A program made the position numbers and the translations under genes. The notes beneath the pieces were generated by a model. The model searched no databases, had not been told where the DNA came from, and saw only the letters and a program-made list of their open reading frames with translations. A DNA stretch of 64,000 bases from an uncultured Acetobacterium sp. (GTDB lineage: Bacteria; Bacillota; Clostridia; Eubacteriales; Eubacteriaceae): NCBI RefSeq assembly GCF_963664135.1, contig NZ_OY760905.1:3188736-3252735 (forward strand). Direction: 5' to 3'. Numbering within the stretch: position 1 is the stretch's first letter; each line of letters opens with the position of its first letter. Positions 37,874-50,097 of this stretch are shown here, one piece after another.

Positions 37874-39145
37874 ATGCTCGATATAAAGCGCATAAGAGAA
37901 AATAAAGAAGAGATTCAAGCTGGCCTGGATAAACGAGGTCAATACGATTTAAATGTTATTACGGCATTAGATGAAAAGCGACGGGAAACCCTTGGTCAGG
38001 TTGAAGAAATGAAAAGCCGTCAAAATGTGGTATCCAAACAGATTCCTGTTCTAAAAAAGGAAAACAAAGATTGTACCGAAATTTTTGCTGAAATGAAAGA
38101 ACTTTCAAACAAAATAAAAGATCTGGATGCAGAAGTAAAAACAATTGATGATGAGATAAAAGTACAACTTTTAAATTTCCCGAATATTCCCAACCCTCAA
38201 GTAAAAGTTGGCAAAGATGATTCGGACAATCTGGAAATCAGAAAATGGGGCGAACCCAGACAATTTGATTTTGAGATTAAAGCTCATTGGGATATTGGTG
38301 TGGATCTGGACATCCTGGATTTTGAGCGTGCTGTGAAAATTACTGGCGCTCGATTCAGTATGTTTAAAGGCGATGGTGCAAAATTACAACGCGCGCTGAT
38401 TAACTTCATGCTTTACACCCATTCTGAGGAACATCATTATACCGAAATCTCGCCGCCATTTATGGTCAATCGGGAAAGTATGACGGGCACCGGCCAGTTA
38501 CCAAAATTTGAAGATGATGCTTTTCATTTGCCAAGCAAGGATTTCTTTTTGGTGCCAACTGCAGAGGTACCAGTAACCAATATCTATCGAGATGAGATCC
38601 TGGGAGAAGAAGATTTGCCCAAATATTTTACAGCTTATACGCCATGTTTCAGACAAGAAGCAGGATCAGCAGGCCGGGATACCAGAGGGTTAATTCGTAA
38701 TCATCAGTTTGACAAGGTTGAAATGGTGAAGTTTGTCCATCCAGATCGATCTTACGAAGAATTGGAATCTTTAACAAACAATGCTGAACGAATTTTGCAA
38801 TTGCTGGGAATACCATACCGGGTTGTTGAACTATGCACTGGGGATCTGGGCTTTAGTTCTGCTAAAACCTATGATATCGAAGTGTGGATGCCAAGCTATA
38901 ACCGTTATGTGGAAATCAGCTCCTGTTCAAATTTTGAAGACTACCAGGCAAGACGTGCTAATATTCGTTTCAGAGATGGTGAAACCAAAAAAACACGATT
39001 TTTGCATACCCTTAATGGTTCAGGCCTTGCCGTGGGGAGAACTTTTGCCGCTATATTAGAAAATTACCAACAAGCAGATGGATCAATTTTAATTCCCGAA
39101 AAATTGATACCATTTATGTGGGGGAAGACAGTTATTGGCAAGTAA
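37874..39145 (+). CDS. serS: Seryl-tRNA synthetase
   Basis: Class II synthetase charging tRNA-Ser, 423 residues. The N-terminal long coiled-coil arm (about residues 27-100) grips the tRNA variable loop. The catalytic core has motif 2 ([17 protein letters not shown]) and motif 3 ([16 protein letters not shown]). GCAGGAGGAAAAA precedes the ATG. No T-box leader is visible; the gene follows the UPF0182 gene by 47 bases. Confidence 0.97.
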   Translation: MLDIKRIRENKEEIQAGLDKRGQYDLNVITALDEKRRETLGQVEEMKSRQNVVSKQIPVLKKENKDCTEIFAEMKELSNKIKDLDAEVKTIDDEIKVQLLNFPNIPNPQVKVGKDDSDNLEIRKWGEPRQFDFEIKAHWDIGVDLDILDFERAVKITGARFSMFKGDGAKLQRALINFMLYTHSEEHHYTEISPPFMVNRESMTGTGQLPKFEDDAFHLPSKDFFLVPTAEVPVTNIYRDEILGEEDLPKYFTAYTPCFRQEAGSAGRDTRGLIRNHQFDKVEMVKFVHPDRSYEELESLTNNAERILQLLGIPYRVVELCTGDLGFSSAKTYDIEVWMPSYNRYVEISSCSNFEDYQARRANIRFRDGETKKTRFLHTLNGSGLAVGRTFAAILENYQQADGSILIPEKLIPFMWGKTVIGK

Positions 39146-39242
39146 TTAACTAAAAGATTAAAAAACAAAAATAAAACAAAAAAGAAAGAAACAAATTTCA
39201 CACTTGAAAGAGCGTGAAAGACGTGTCATATGGAGGAAAAAA

Positions 39243-39725
39243 ATGGGCATAAACGGAAAAGAGCTAGTTATAACTGAAGATGGTTTTAATAGCATAAAAA
39301 AAGAACTGGAATATTTAAAAACAGTAAAGCGGCATGAGGTTGCAGATCGAATTAAAACAGCTCGAGAATTCGGCGATTTAAGCGAAAATGCAGAGTATGA
39401 CGAAGCCAAAAATGAACAGGGATTCATGGAAGGTAGAATATCTGAGCTGGAACACAAACTCAAAATAGCAGTTGTTATTGATGATAAAGATATTCATACT
39501 GAAGATGTCGGCGTTGGCAGCATTGTGAAAATTAAAAATCCATTACTGGATTTTGTTGCTGAATACAAAATTGTGGGATCGGCAGAATCGGATCCTAAAA
39601 ATAACCGTATTTCTAATGAGTCCCCAATCGGGTCTGCTCTACTGGGAGCGAAGGTTGGCGATACTGTAAAGGTTCAAATCCCTGACGGCGAAGCGGCATA
39701 TCAAATTTTAGAAATACGTAGATAG
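39243..39725 (+). CDS. greA: Transcription elongation factor GreA
   Basis: A 160-residue factor that rescues backtracked RNA polymerase. The N-terminal coiled coil contains the acidic tip REFGDLSENAEYDEAKNEQ. The C-terminal FKBP-like domain has GSIVKI and SPIGSALLGAKVGD. I start it at ATG 39243 directly after ATGGAGGAAAAA, giving the standard length, not at an upstream in-frame codon (39204). lysS follows 11 bases later, a greA-lysS arrangement common in clostridia. Confidence 0.96.
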   Translation: MGINGKELVITEDGFNSIKKELEYLKTVKRHEVADRIKTAREFGDLSENAEYDEAKNEQGFMEGRISELEHKLKIAVVIDDKDIHTEDVGVGSIVKIKNPLLDFVAEYKIVGSAESDPKNNRISNESPIGSALLGAKVGDTVKVQIPDGEAAYQILEIRR

Positions 39726-39736
39726 GGGAATAGACA

Positions 39737-41203
39737 TTGACAACAGAAAATCTTAGCGAACTTCTTGAAATAAGAAGAGATAAACTAAAAAATTTACAAG
39801 AAGCAGGGAAGAATCCCTTTGAACAAACAAGTTTTAACGTAAGTGCTCATGCCAAAAAAGTTGAAGCGTCTTATGATGACTATGAAGAAAAAGTAGTGAC
39901 CATGGCAGGTCGGATCATGTCCAAACGAGGTCAGGGAAAAGTATCGTTTTATGACCTCCAGGATTCTACCGGAAGAATTCAGTTATTCCTGAAAAAAGAT
40001 GCACTGCCAGATATGTATGACGAAATAAAAACCTATGACATGGGCGATATTGTTGGGGTAAAAGGCGAAATTTTCAAAACAAAAATGGGTCAGATCTCGG
40101 TTCGCGTTTCCGAAATAACCTTATTAAGCAAGTCGCTACAAATTTTGCCGGAAAAATACCACGGTCTAAAAGACATGGAACTTCGTTACCGGCAACGTTA
40201 TGTTGATTTGATTGTAAACCCTGAAGTTAAAGATGTTTTTCAAAAACGATCACTGATCATGCGAAAAATTAGAGAGTTTTATGACTCCCGAGATTTTATC
40301 GAGGTTGAAACACCTGTGCTTTCGAATTTAGCAGGTGGTGCAAATGCCAGACCTTTTGTTACACACCATAACGCTCTGGATATTACCTTGTACTGCAGAA
40401 TTGCTCTGGAACTACCATTGAAGCGTTTGATTGTCGGCGGCTTTGACAAGGTTTATGAAATGAGCCGTGTTTTCAGAAACGAAGGAATGGACGCAACCCA
40501 CAACCCTGAATTTACATTACTGGAGTCCTACGAGGCTTATGCAAACTATGACGATCTGATGAGAATGATTGAAGAACTCTATAGTTTCCTGGCCGAAGAA
40601 GTGAATAAATCAGAAACTGTTATTTACGGCGATAAAGAAATCAGTCTGACTGCGCCATTTAAACGGGCACGAATGGTTGATTTAGTCAAAGAACATACCA
40701 ATGTGGACTTTGATGTCATGACAGATGTGGAAGTGGCTCGAGCTGCCGCCAAGGAACTGCACGTCGATGTAGATGGAAAAAATAGCGTTGGCGAGATTAT
40801 GGCAGAAGTCTTTGACGAATTTGTCGAAGATAAACTTATTCAACCAACCTTCGTTACGATGCATCCGGTTGAAATTTCTCCACTTGCCAAGAAAGATCCA
40901 AAAGATCCAAGATACACAGAGCGATTTGAATTATATATAAACGGTGCCGAATGTGCTAATGCTTTTTCCGAGCTGAATGATCCGATTGATCAGAAAGAAC
41001 GGTTTATGTCTCAGGTACAGAAAAAAACCGATGGCGATGACGAAGCCCATCCTTTTGACGCTGACTTTATCAATGCGCTGGAAGTGGGTCTACCACCCAC
41101 TGGCGGTTTAGGTATCGGGATTGACCGGTTGGTTATGTTATTTACCAATCAACACAGTATCAGAGATGTTATTCTTTTCCCGACAATGAAACCATTGGAC
41201 TAA
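39737..41203 (+). CDS. lysS: Lysyl-tRNA synthetase (class II)
   Basis: A 488-residue enzyme with an N-terminal OB-fold anticodon-binding domain (VTMAGRIMSKRGQGKVSF) and a class II core. Motif 2 is VFRNEGMDATHNPEFTLLE and motif 3 is GGLGIGIDRLVMLF. Start TTG 39737 follows AGGGGAATAGACA. The last codons (LFPTMKPLD) are duplicated in decayed form about 1.9 kb downstream, see 43105-43136. A strong terminator ends the operon. Confidence 0.97.
   Translation: MTTENLSELLEIRRDKLKNLQEAGKNPFEQTSFNVSAHAKKVEASYDDYEEKVVTMAGRIMSKRGQGKVSFYDLQDSTGRIQLFLKKDALPDMYDEIKTYDMGDIVGVKGEIFKTKMGQISVRVSEITLLSKSLQILPEKYHGLKDMELRYRQRYVDLIVNPEVKDVFQKRSLIMRKIREFYDSRDFIEVETPVLSNLAGGANARPFVTHHNALDITLYCRIALELPLKRLIVGGFDKVYEMSRVFRNEGMDATHNPEFTLLESYEAYANYDDLMRMIEELYSFLAEEVNKSETVIYGDKEISLTAPFKRARMVDLVKEHTNVDFDVMTDVEVARAAAKELHVDVDGKNSVGEIMAEVFDEFVEDKLIQPTFVTMHPVEISPLAKKDPKDPRYTERFELYINGAECANAFSELNDPIDQKERFMSQVQKKTDGDDEAHPFDADFINALEVGLPPTGGLGIGIDRLVMLFTNQHSIRDVILFPTMKPLD
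41176..41190 (+). repeat. Putative att-like direct repeat, copy in lysS
   Basis: TTTCCCGACAATGAA, inside the last codons of lysS. It is identical to 43106-43120, and similarity continues beyond it through the stop codon region. Confidence 0.55.
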
Positions 41204-41297
41204 AAGAATAGCTTGATATGTGGTATAAAGTACTAAAGCGAGCGTTATATATTTACGTTTCGCTCAAATAATAAAAAAGACAAATAGTTGACTATTT

Positions 41298-41331
41298 AAA
41301 AAACCGGTGGGGTATCCCGCCGGTTTTTTAA
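41298..41331 (+). terminator. Terminator of the serS-greA-lysS operon
   Basis: AAAAACCGGTGGG, GTA/TA loop, CCCGCCGGTTTTTT: GC-rich stem with one mismatch, followed by six Ts. Confidence 0.9.
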
Positions 41332-41422
41332 AATTTCTTATTAAATGCTTAGAGAATTGCGAAACTAGTTTAATTTCTTATATACCTCATATATAATTTA
41401 TGCAGATTGACTGAAAAAGAAA

Positions 41423-41465
41423 AAATTTCTAAAAACATTTATTTAATAAATGTTTTTAGAAATTT
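41423..41465 (-). terminator. Terminator of the PiT permease gene
   Basis: A perfect 19-bp stem (AAATTTCTAAAAACATTTA / its complement at 41447-41465) with a five-base loop. On the minus strand it runs into TTTTTTC, so it terminates the permease transcript. Confidence 0.9.
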
Positions 41466-41503
41466 CGTAATAGGGCCGGTCCTAAAGGTATGAATGTTTC
41501 TGA

Positions 41504-42499
41504 TCAAAAAATTTCCGATAAAAAATGGCATGCCTCAAAAATACCAGCTGAAATAATGATTGTGATAGGAATTGTCGTTACCCAGGCAAATAACATTCGC
41601 TGACCTGTACGCCAGTTGACTCCTTTAAAACGGGTGGATGCACCAACACCCATGATTGAAGAAGAAACAACATGAGTAGTACTGACAGGCAGACCAAAAT
41701 GAGTAGCGGCCTGAATAACCAGTACCGAGGATAAATCTGCGGCTACACCACTAACAGGTTTTAATTTCATTATTTGTGTACCAACTGTTTTAATAATTTT
41801 CCATCCGCCAACGGAAGTACCTAAAGCCATGGAAAGAGCACAGCAAAATTGAACCCAGTGTGGAATGGCCATTTCACTTTGCAATCCGAAAGCGACCAAG
41901 GCCATTGTAATAATACCCATTGATTTCTGGGCATCATTCATTCCATGTGAAAAAGCTTGAAGTGCAGCTGTGAATATTTGAGTTTTACGAAATCCTTTAT
42001 TTGCTTTTCCTGCAGGTAAGTTATGAAAAAGTAATTTGAATAAGGAAAACATCAAAAATCCAACAATAAAAGCAATCAATGGAGAACCAATTAGTGATTC
42101 TATGATTTTTTTAAAACCACTCCACTCAATTGCATTAATTCCTGCATCTGCAAGTCCAGCACCTGCCAGAGAGCCGATTAAAGCATGAGAAGAGCTGCTT
42201 GGAATCCCAAAATACCAGGTGATTAAATTCCATATAATAGCGGAGATCAATGCTGCGACAATAACCAGCATGCCATTTTCTAGCGTATTAATATCGATGA
42301 TATCTTTTGCGATTGTTTGAGCAACAGTACTTGAAACTAAGGCTCCTAGAAAGTTCATCAGTGCAGCAATAAAAATTGCCATTTTCAAGGTCAAAGCTCT
42401 TGTAGAAACTGCTGTAGCGATGGAATTTGCCGTATCATGAAATCCATTAATAAAGTCAAAACCAAGGGCTAAAACGATTATTAGTATTAATATGATCAT
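41504..42499 (-). CDS. pit: PiT-family inorganic phosphate (or sulfate) permease
   Basis: A 331-residue, multi-helix PHO4/PiT permease. Both family repeats are visible: GFDFINGFHDTANSIATAVSTR at the N-terminus and QAFSHGMNDAQKSMGIITMAL in the second half. Such proteins transport metal-phosphate with H+ or Na+. Its ATG overlaps the last base of the stop codon of a 54-residue upstream ORF. In most Firmicutes the partner of a PiT gene is a full-length DUF47 (PhoU-like) protein of about 200 residues, which is absent here. It lies within the scarred segment between lysS and the rRNA operon. Confidence 0.93.
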   Translation of the reverse strand: MIILILIIVLALGFDFINGFHDTANSIATAVSTRALTLKMAIFIAALMNFLGALVSSTVAQTIAKDIIDINTLENGMLVIVAALISAIIWNLITWYFGIPSSSSHALIGSLAGAGLADAGINAIEWSGFKKIIESLIGSPLIAFIVGFLMFSLFKLLFHNLPAGKANKGFRKTQIFTAALQAFSHGMNDAQKSMGIITMALVAFGLQSEMAIPHWVQFCCALSMALGTSVGGWKIIKTVGTQIMKLKPVSGVAADLSSVLVIQAATHFGLPVSTTHVVSSSIMGVGASTRFKGVNWRTGQRMLFAWVTTIPITIIISAGIFEACHFLSEIF

Positions 42500-42663
42500 T
42501 ATGCACCTCTTACCAGTTCTTCATTATTATCCAGATATTCTCCATTTGATTTGATTCTTTCCGTAAATTTAATTACTTCATCTCTGGCTGAAATTTCAGA
42601 TTTACTAGAAACCTCGCCGCATTCAACCATTAATAATTCCATTGTTTGATAAGTTTTTTTCAA
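42499..42663 (-). CDS. 54-residue ORF coupled to the PiT permease
   Basis: A small acidic protein beginning at TTG (minus strand, 42663), with AGGAAGAGG about nine bases upstream and a TAATG stop/start overlap with the permease. The sequence reads LKKTYQTMELLMVECGEV..., ending NNEELVRGA. It is charged and probably helical, with no membrane segment. It occupies the place normally taken by a DUF47/PhoU-like regulator and could be a remnant of one or a separate small regulator; I cannot confirm homology. Codon use and spacing look real. Confidence 0.6.
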   Translation of the reverse strand: MKKTYQTMELLMVECGEVSSKSEISARDEVIKFTERIKSNGEYLDNNEELVRGA

Positions 42664-42744
42664 TTGTAGATCCTCTTCCTATAAATCGTTTAATGATAAA
42701 ATAAATACGATCTGTTCGATTTTACAAGTATTTACCAATTGTAT

Positions 42745-42773
42745 ATTATACCTTTACATTTAGAAGTTTTCCA
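42745..42773 (-). promoter_or_regulatory. Promoter of the small ORF-permease operon
   Basis: Minus strand: TGGAAA (42773-42768), 17 bases, TATAAT (42750-42745). The -10 is perfect and the -35 weak. Confidence 0.5.
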
Positions 42774-42816
42774 GATAAAATTACGTTTTTAATAAAAAAA
42801 TATAGAATAGACTTTT

Positions 42817-42993
42817 GAAAATGTGCGAGTCGAGCATAAAGTCAAGGCTATGCAAGACATTTTTGGACATTCAGACGCTGAAACAACAATGAATATTTAC
42901 GCAGAGGCGACAAAAGATTTAAAATGCGTCAAAATGATAAATCTTGCTGAATATTTTGATAAGAAAAAAATTGTTCAAATAGGTGCTATATAA
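42817..42993 (+). pseudogene. Tyrosine recombinase (phage-type integrase), C-terminal fragment
   Basis: An open stretch of 58 codons ending at TAA 42991-42993, with no start codon context. It reads KVKAMQDIFGHSDAETTMNIYAE followed by ATKDLK. The 'hGHsdhxTTMxIYaE' pattern is the C-terminal active-site region of XerC/D-like and Tn916-type integrases, with the catalytic His and Tyr. The rest of the gene is missing, so this is the tail of a deleted integrase. It points to a former integrative element between lysS and the rRNA operon. Confidence 0.8.
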
Positions 42994-43104
42994 TTTACGA
43001 CTATTTATAAAGAATTAGGAAGAATAATAAAATAAAGGTAAATTGAGAAAGGTTCTGAAATCGGGATATAGAGGATTATAGAAAGGAATGAACCCTTGAG
43101 TGAA

Positions 43105-43136
43105 GTTTCCCGACAATGAAGACCTTTGGCTAAGAG
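43105..43136 (+). repeat. Decayed second copy of the lysS 3' end (att-like repeat)
   Basis: TTTCCCGACAATGAA (43106-43120) followed by GACCTTTGGCTAAGAG, compared with ACCATTGGACTAAAAG in lysS. Read in frame it gives FPTMKTFG-stop, like lysS FPTMKPLD-stop. A faint similarity to the preceding lysS motif-3 region (ATCGGGAT at 43059-43066) may also remain. The region from 42994 to 43390 holds no other gene that I can support. Confidence 0.55.
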
Positions 43137-43392
43137 GTTAATAATATAATGGACAGGGAACGCAGAATCATCGAATTTTGAGCTCTTTATATAAATAGGA
43201 AAAAGATTGAGGTTTGAAAATAAAATAAATAATTAACATTTGATTTATGTGTTTAAACAATAATCATAAGGGTAAATAAACAAAACATGCCGAAAAAATC
43301 GTTGATTTGCTGCTCTAAAAATCAAATAAATAGCGGATATCAGAGGGTTTGGGCTAATATGAAAGAAAAAACAAGAAACTTTCAAAAAGATG

Positions 43393-43421
43393 TTGACAGA
43401 GTGGCCGGAAGAGCGTATACT
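43393..43421 (+). promoter_or_regulatory. rRNA promoter P1
   Basis: TTGACA (43393-43398), 17 bases, TATACT (43416-43421). It is the first of two tandem promoters, with the second 108 bases downstream. Confidence 0.85.
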
Positions 43422-43500
43422 AATGAAGTTGTCTCGAACAGAGGCGGCGCACACACAGCTGAATAACAGAAATTAACTTAAAAGAATTTCAAAAAACAGC

Positions 43501-43529
43501 TTGACAACATGAAGAAACAACGATATAAT
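43501..43529 (+). promoter_or_regulatory. rRNA promoter P2
   Basis: TTGACA (43501-43506), 17 bases, TATAAT (43524-43529): perfect consensus, about 230 bases before the mature 16S. Confidence 0.92.
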
Positions 43530-43670
43530 AGAAAAGCTTCTTCGGTAGAGAACAAACGAAAAACGACGAAGTGGCAACGGTCATAGAAAAGAGAATAGTA
43601 CCATAAAACCTGTAAAACAGCCGAAACATCCGCGAGGATGAATGAGGCTAAAATAGAAACAGAGAGATGT

Positions 43671-43683
43671 ACTCTTTAAAACA
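43671..43683 (+). promoter_or_regulatory. boxA-like antitermination signal in the rRNA leader
   Basis: ACTCTTTAAAACA resembles the bacterial boxA (TGCTCTTTAACA) bound by NusB/NusE, and lies in the leader between P2 and the 16S gene. Confidence 0.55.
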
Positions 43684-43759
43684 TTAACTCGGTAGAGTCT
43701 AAAATACAGTTATTCAAATGAGACAGCATTTAAAGGCCGAAAGGCTTTAAATACAAACT

Positions 43760-48347
<4,588 letters not shown>

Positions 48348-48446
48348 AAGATTTTATACACTATGTTGTTTCCAGTGATCGGCAACGATCATAAAGATAT
48401 AAGATAAATGCAATTATAATTAAATAGTACTAACTAGTCTAACTAG

Positions 48447-48562
48447 TTCCGTAATGATGGCGGAAGGGCCACACCTGTTCCCATACCGAACACAGAAGTA
48501 AAGTCTTCCAGCGCCGAAAGTACTTGGTGGGTAACTGCCTGGGAGGATAGGACATTGCGGGA
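48447..48562 (+). rRNA. rrf: 5S ribosomal RNA
   Basis: About 116 bases. The terminal helix TTCCGTAATG pairs with CATTGCGGGA. The conserved GGCCACACCTGTTCCCATACCGAACACAGAAG lies in loop A-C, and AGTACTTGGTGGG follows. It is third in the 16S-23S-5S operon and followed directly by a T8 run. Confidence 0.95.
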
Positions 48563-48604
48563 CTTTTTTTTGCGTGAAACAACGAGTCATGCGGCGAAAA
48601 ATAT

Positions 48605-48656
48605 AAAAAGAGCGGTGAAGGAGCAAATTTATTTGTTCTTTCACCGCTCTTTTTGT
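48605..48656. terminator. rRNA operon terminator
   Basis: AAAAAGAGCGGTGAA... pairs with ...TTCACCGCTCTTTTT, long GC-cored stem ending in a T-run (48651-48655), about 45 bases after the 5S gene. Confidence 0.92.
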
Positions 48657-48668
48657 ATTTTTAAGTAA

Positions 48669-48736
48669 GGAGCCATCTGACGACTGACGCGACGAAGGCG
48701 CAGCGAAGCGGAGACGAAGTGTCGCATGAGTGAGTA
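48669..48736 (+). repeat. GC-rich dispersed-type repeat, copy 1
   Basis: GGAGCC followed by a GCGCAGCGAAG-x-GACGAAG-tg-TCGCAT-g-AGTgAGTA core (core at 48698-48736). Much richer in G and C than the surrounding sequence. Confidence 0.6.
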
Positions 48737-48813
48737 TAACAAACGTTAATTTACGAGATCATTGATTCAAGGTCACTTGAAAATCAATGTTCCAATCTAT
48801 TTTTTTATGGGGT

Positions 48814-48869
48814 GGAGCCCCTAAGGTCGCCGCAGGCGCAGCGAAGACGAAGCATCGCATCAGTAAGTA
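48814..48869 (+). repeat. GC-rich dispersed-type repeat, copy 2
   Basis: Same layout as copy 1: GGAGCC, variable stretch, then GGCGCAGCGAAG-ACGAAG-ca-TCGCAT-c-AGTaAGTA. The cores differ by a four-base insertion and a few substitutions. The rest of the 362-base gap (48563-48924) holds only the rRNA terminator. Confidence 0.6.
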
Positions 48870-48924
48870 AGCCAACAGTAAAAATGAGTTATACTTAATT
48901 TACTAAATAACAACAAATTGACCC

Positions 48925-49701
48925 TTAGAAACGAACATCAACAGGATCATAGGTAATAAAAGCTTCACTTGGGTTATTTGGATCAAGAAGAGCATTTGTG
49001 TCAGAATCTTTATCTTTGTCAAGTTTGTCTTCATATTTGGCATTATTCTTGGCAGGATCGACATTTCCAGTTTCTTTTGATCCTGCGTCATCTTTAACGT
49101 GTTGATTGATTTTAGCAAGATCGGCAGCGGTATCCATAGAAATTGAGTTAATATTGCCTTTGATATCAGAAAGTTTGGCGCTTTTGGCTGATGTATCAAC
49201 GCCGCGACTCCGATCCAGTTTTATTTCACCAATTAAAACTCCGCCTTGCCCTTCCAGCTTGGTTTTAACCCCATTCGTAATATTTATTTGAGTCATCGTA
49301 AATTCGGAATTAATAAGACTTTTCATAGCAATTGAATTCATAGCAGTATCACTGATAGAGACAGTATCAGACTTTTCTTTCGTGCTTAAATTTGTTTTTT
49401 TTCTGTCAATTACATTTTCTGATTGATCAGTATTTTTTTCTAATGCCTCTTTTTTGATCTCAATTTGCCTTTGTGATAATTGGTTGTTTAAATCCTGCAA
49501 TAAGTCTTGTAGCTCTTTACGTTTGTCCATTTTATCCTTAGGTGAGAGGGCTTCATTCTTCGATAGATCAGAAATCTGTCCCTTTATATTTTCGATTTGT
49601 TTCCTGATCCCCTCTGAAATACCATCACTCTTCTGAGGGGAAGTCTTTTGTGAATTTTGAAAAAGTACATGTGCGGTGTTTGTGGTTGATGAAATTCTCA
49701 T
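48925..49701 (-). CDS. FlxA-like coiled-coil protein of unknown function
   Basis: A 258-residue hydrophilic protein. Residues about 30-85 form a heptad-rich coiled coil (IRKQIENIKGQISDLSKNE, then KRKELQDLLQDLNNQLSQRQIEIKKEA) that resembles the FlxA-like family of short coiled-coil proteins found near flagellar genes. The remainder is polar, Ser/Thr/Asp/Lys-rich and probably disordered. No signal peptide, membrane segment or enzyme motif is seen. It is monocistronic, with a sigma-A promoter about 65 bases upstream; I see no sigma-28 (SigD) consensus. Confidence 0.75.
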   Translation of the reverse strand: MRISSTTNTAHVLFQNSQKTSPQKSDGISEGIRKQIENIKGQISDLSKNEALSPKDKMDKRKELQDLLQDLNNQLSQRQIEIKKEALEKNTDQSENVIDRKKTNLSTKEKSDTVSISDTAMNSIAMKSLINSEFTMTQINITNGVKTKLEGQGGVLIGEIKLDRSRGVDTSAKSAKLSDIKGNINSISMDTAADLAKINQHVKDDAGSKETGNVDPAKNNAKYEDKLDKDKDSDTNALLDPNNPSEAFITYDPVDVRF

Positions 49702-49766
49702 TGTTACCCCCGATTTATTTAGAAAATTAGTAGAAATGAATTAGAATGTTGCATAGATATAAATTA

Positions 49767-49795
49767 ATCATATATCAAATATCACTATTTGTCTA
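49767..49795 (-). promoter_or_regulatory. Promoter of the FlxA-like gene
   Basis: Minus strand: TAGACA (49795-49790), 17 bases, TATGAT (49772-49767). Confidence 0.65.
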
Positions 49796-49963
49796 GGCGA
49801 AAGTGTATGATTATCCAATTTTTGATAGAATTTTCGAATTATTAGAATATGATCTCAATTAGTTGGTTGGAAATCATTTTATTTGATTGTCTATTTTATT
49901 TATCGATATTTGATACCAATATCTCAAAACGGTAATTTACCGGAATATAGTGTCAAGTATTGA

Positions 49964-49992
49964 TTGAAGGGACTTGCTGAATGTGATAAAAT
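49964..49992 (+). promoter_or_regulatory. Promoter of the CASTOR/POLLUX-type channel gene
   Basis: TTGAAG (49964-49969), 17 bases, TAAAAT (49987-49992) with an extended -10 TG (TGATAAAAT). Confidence 0.6.
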
Positions 49993-50097
49993 ATCCAAGT
50001 CATGAATTGATTTTTTCTGGGTCACGAATAAATAACGCGATTAATATCGGATGAATTTGAAAGTGACAAAATATTTCTGCAGAAGAGGTGCTTTAAA

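Larger units (their letters stand above)
49702..50097. other. Divergent intergenic region with two promoters
   Basis: 396 bases. It contains a minus-strand promoter for the FlxA-like gene and a plus-strand extended -10 promoter for the channel gene, both listed separately. Otherwise A/T-rich with no gene. Confidence 0.65.

Noticed and set aside
43359..43466. A 34-codon ORF starting ATGAAAGAAAAAACA
   Set aside because: It overlaps the P1 rRNA promoter and has no ribosome-binding site, so it is not a gene.
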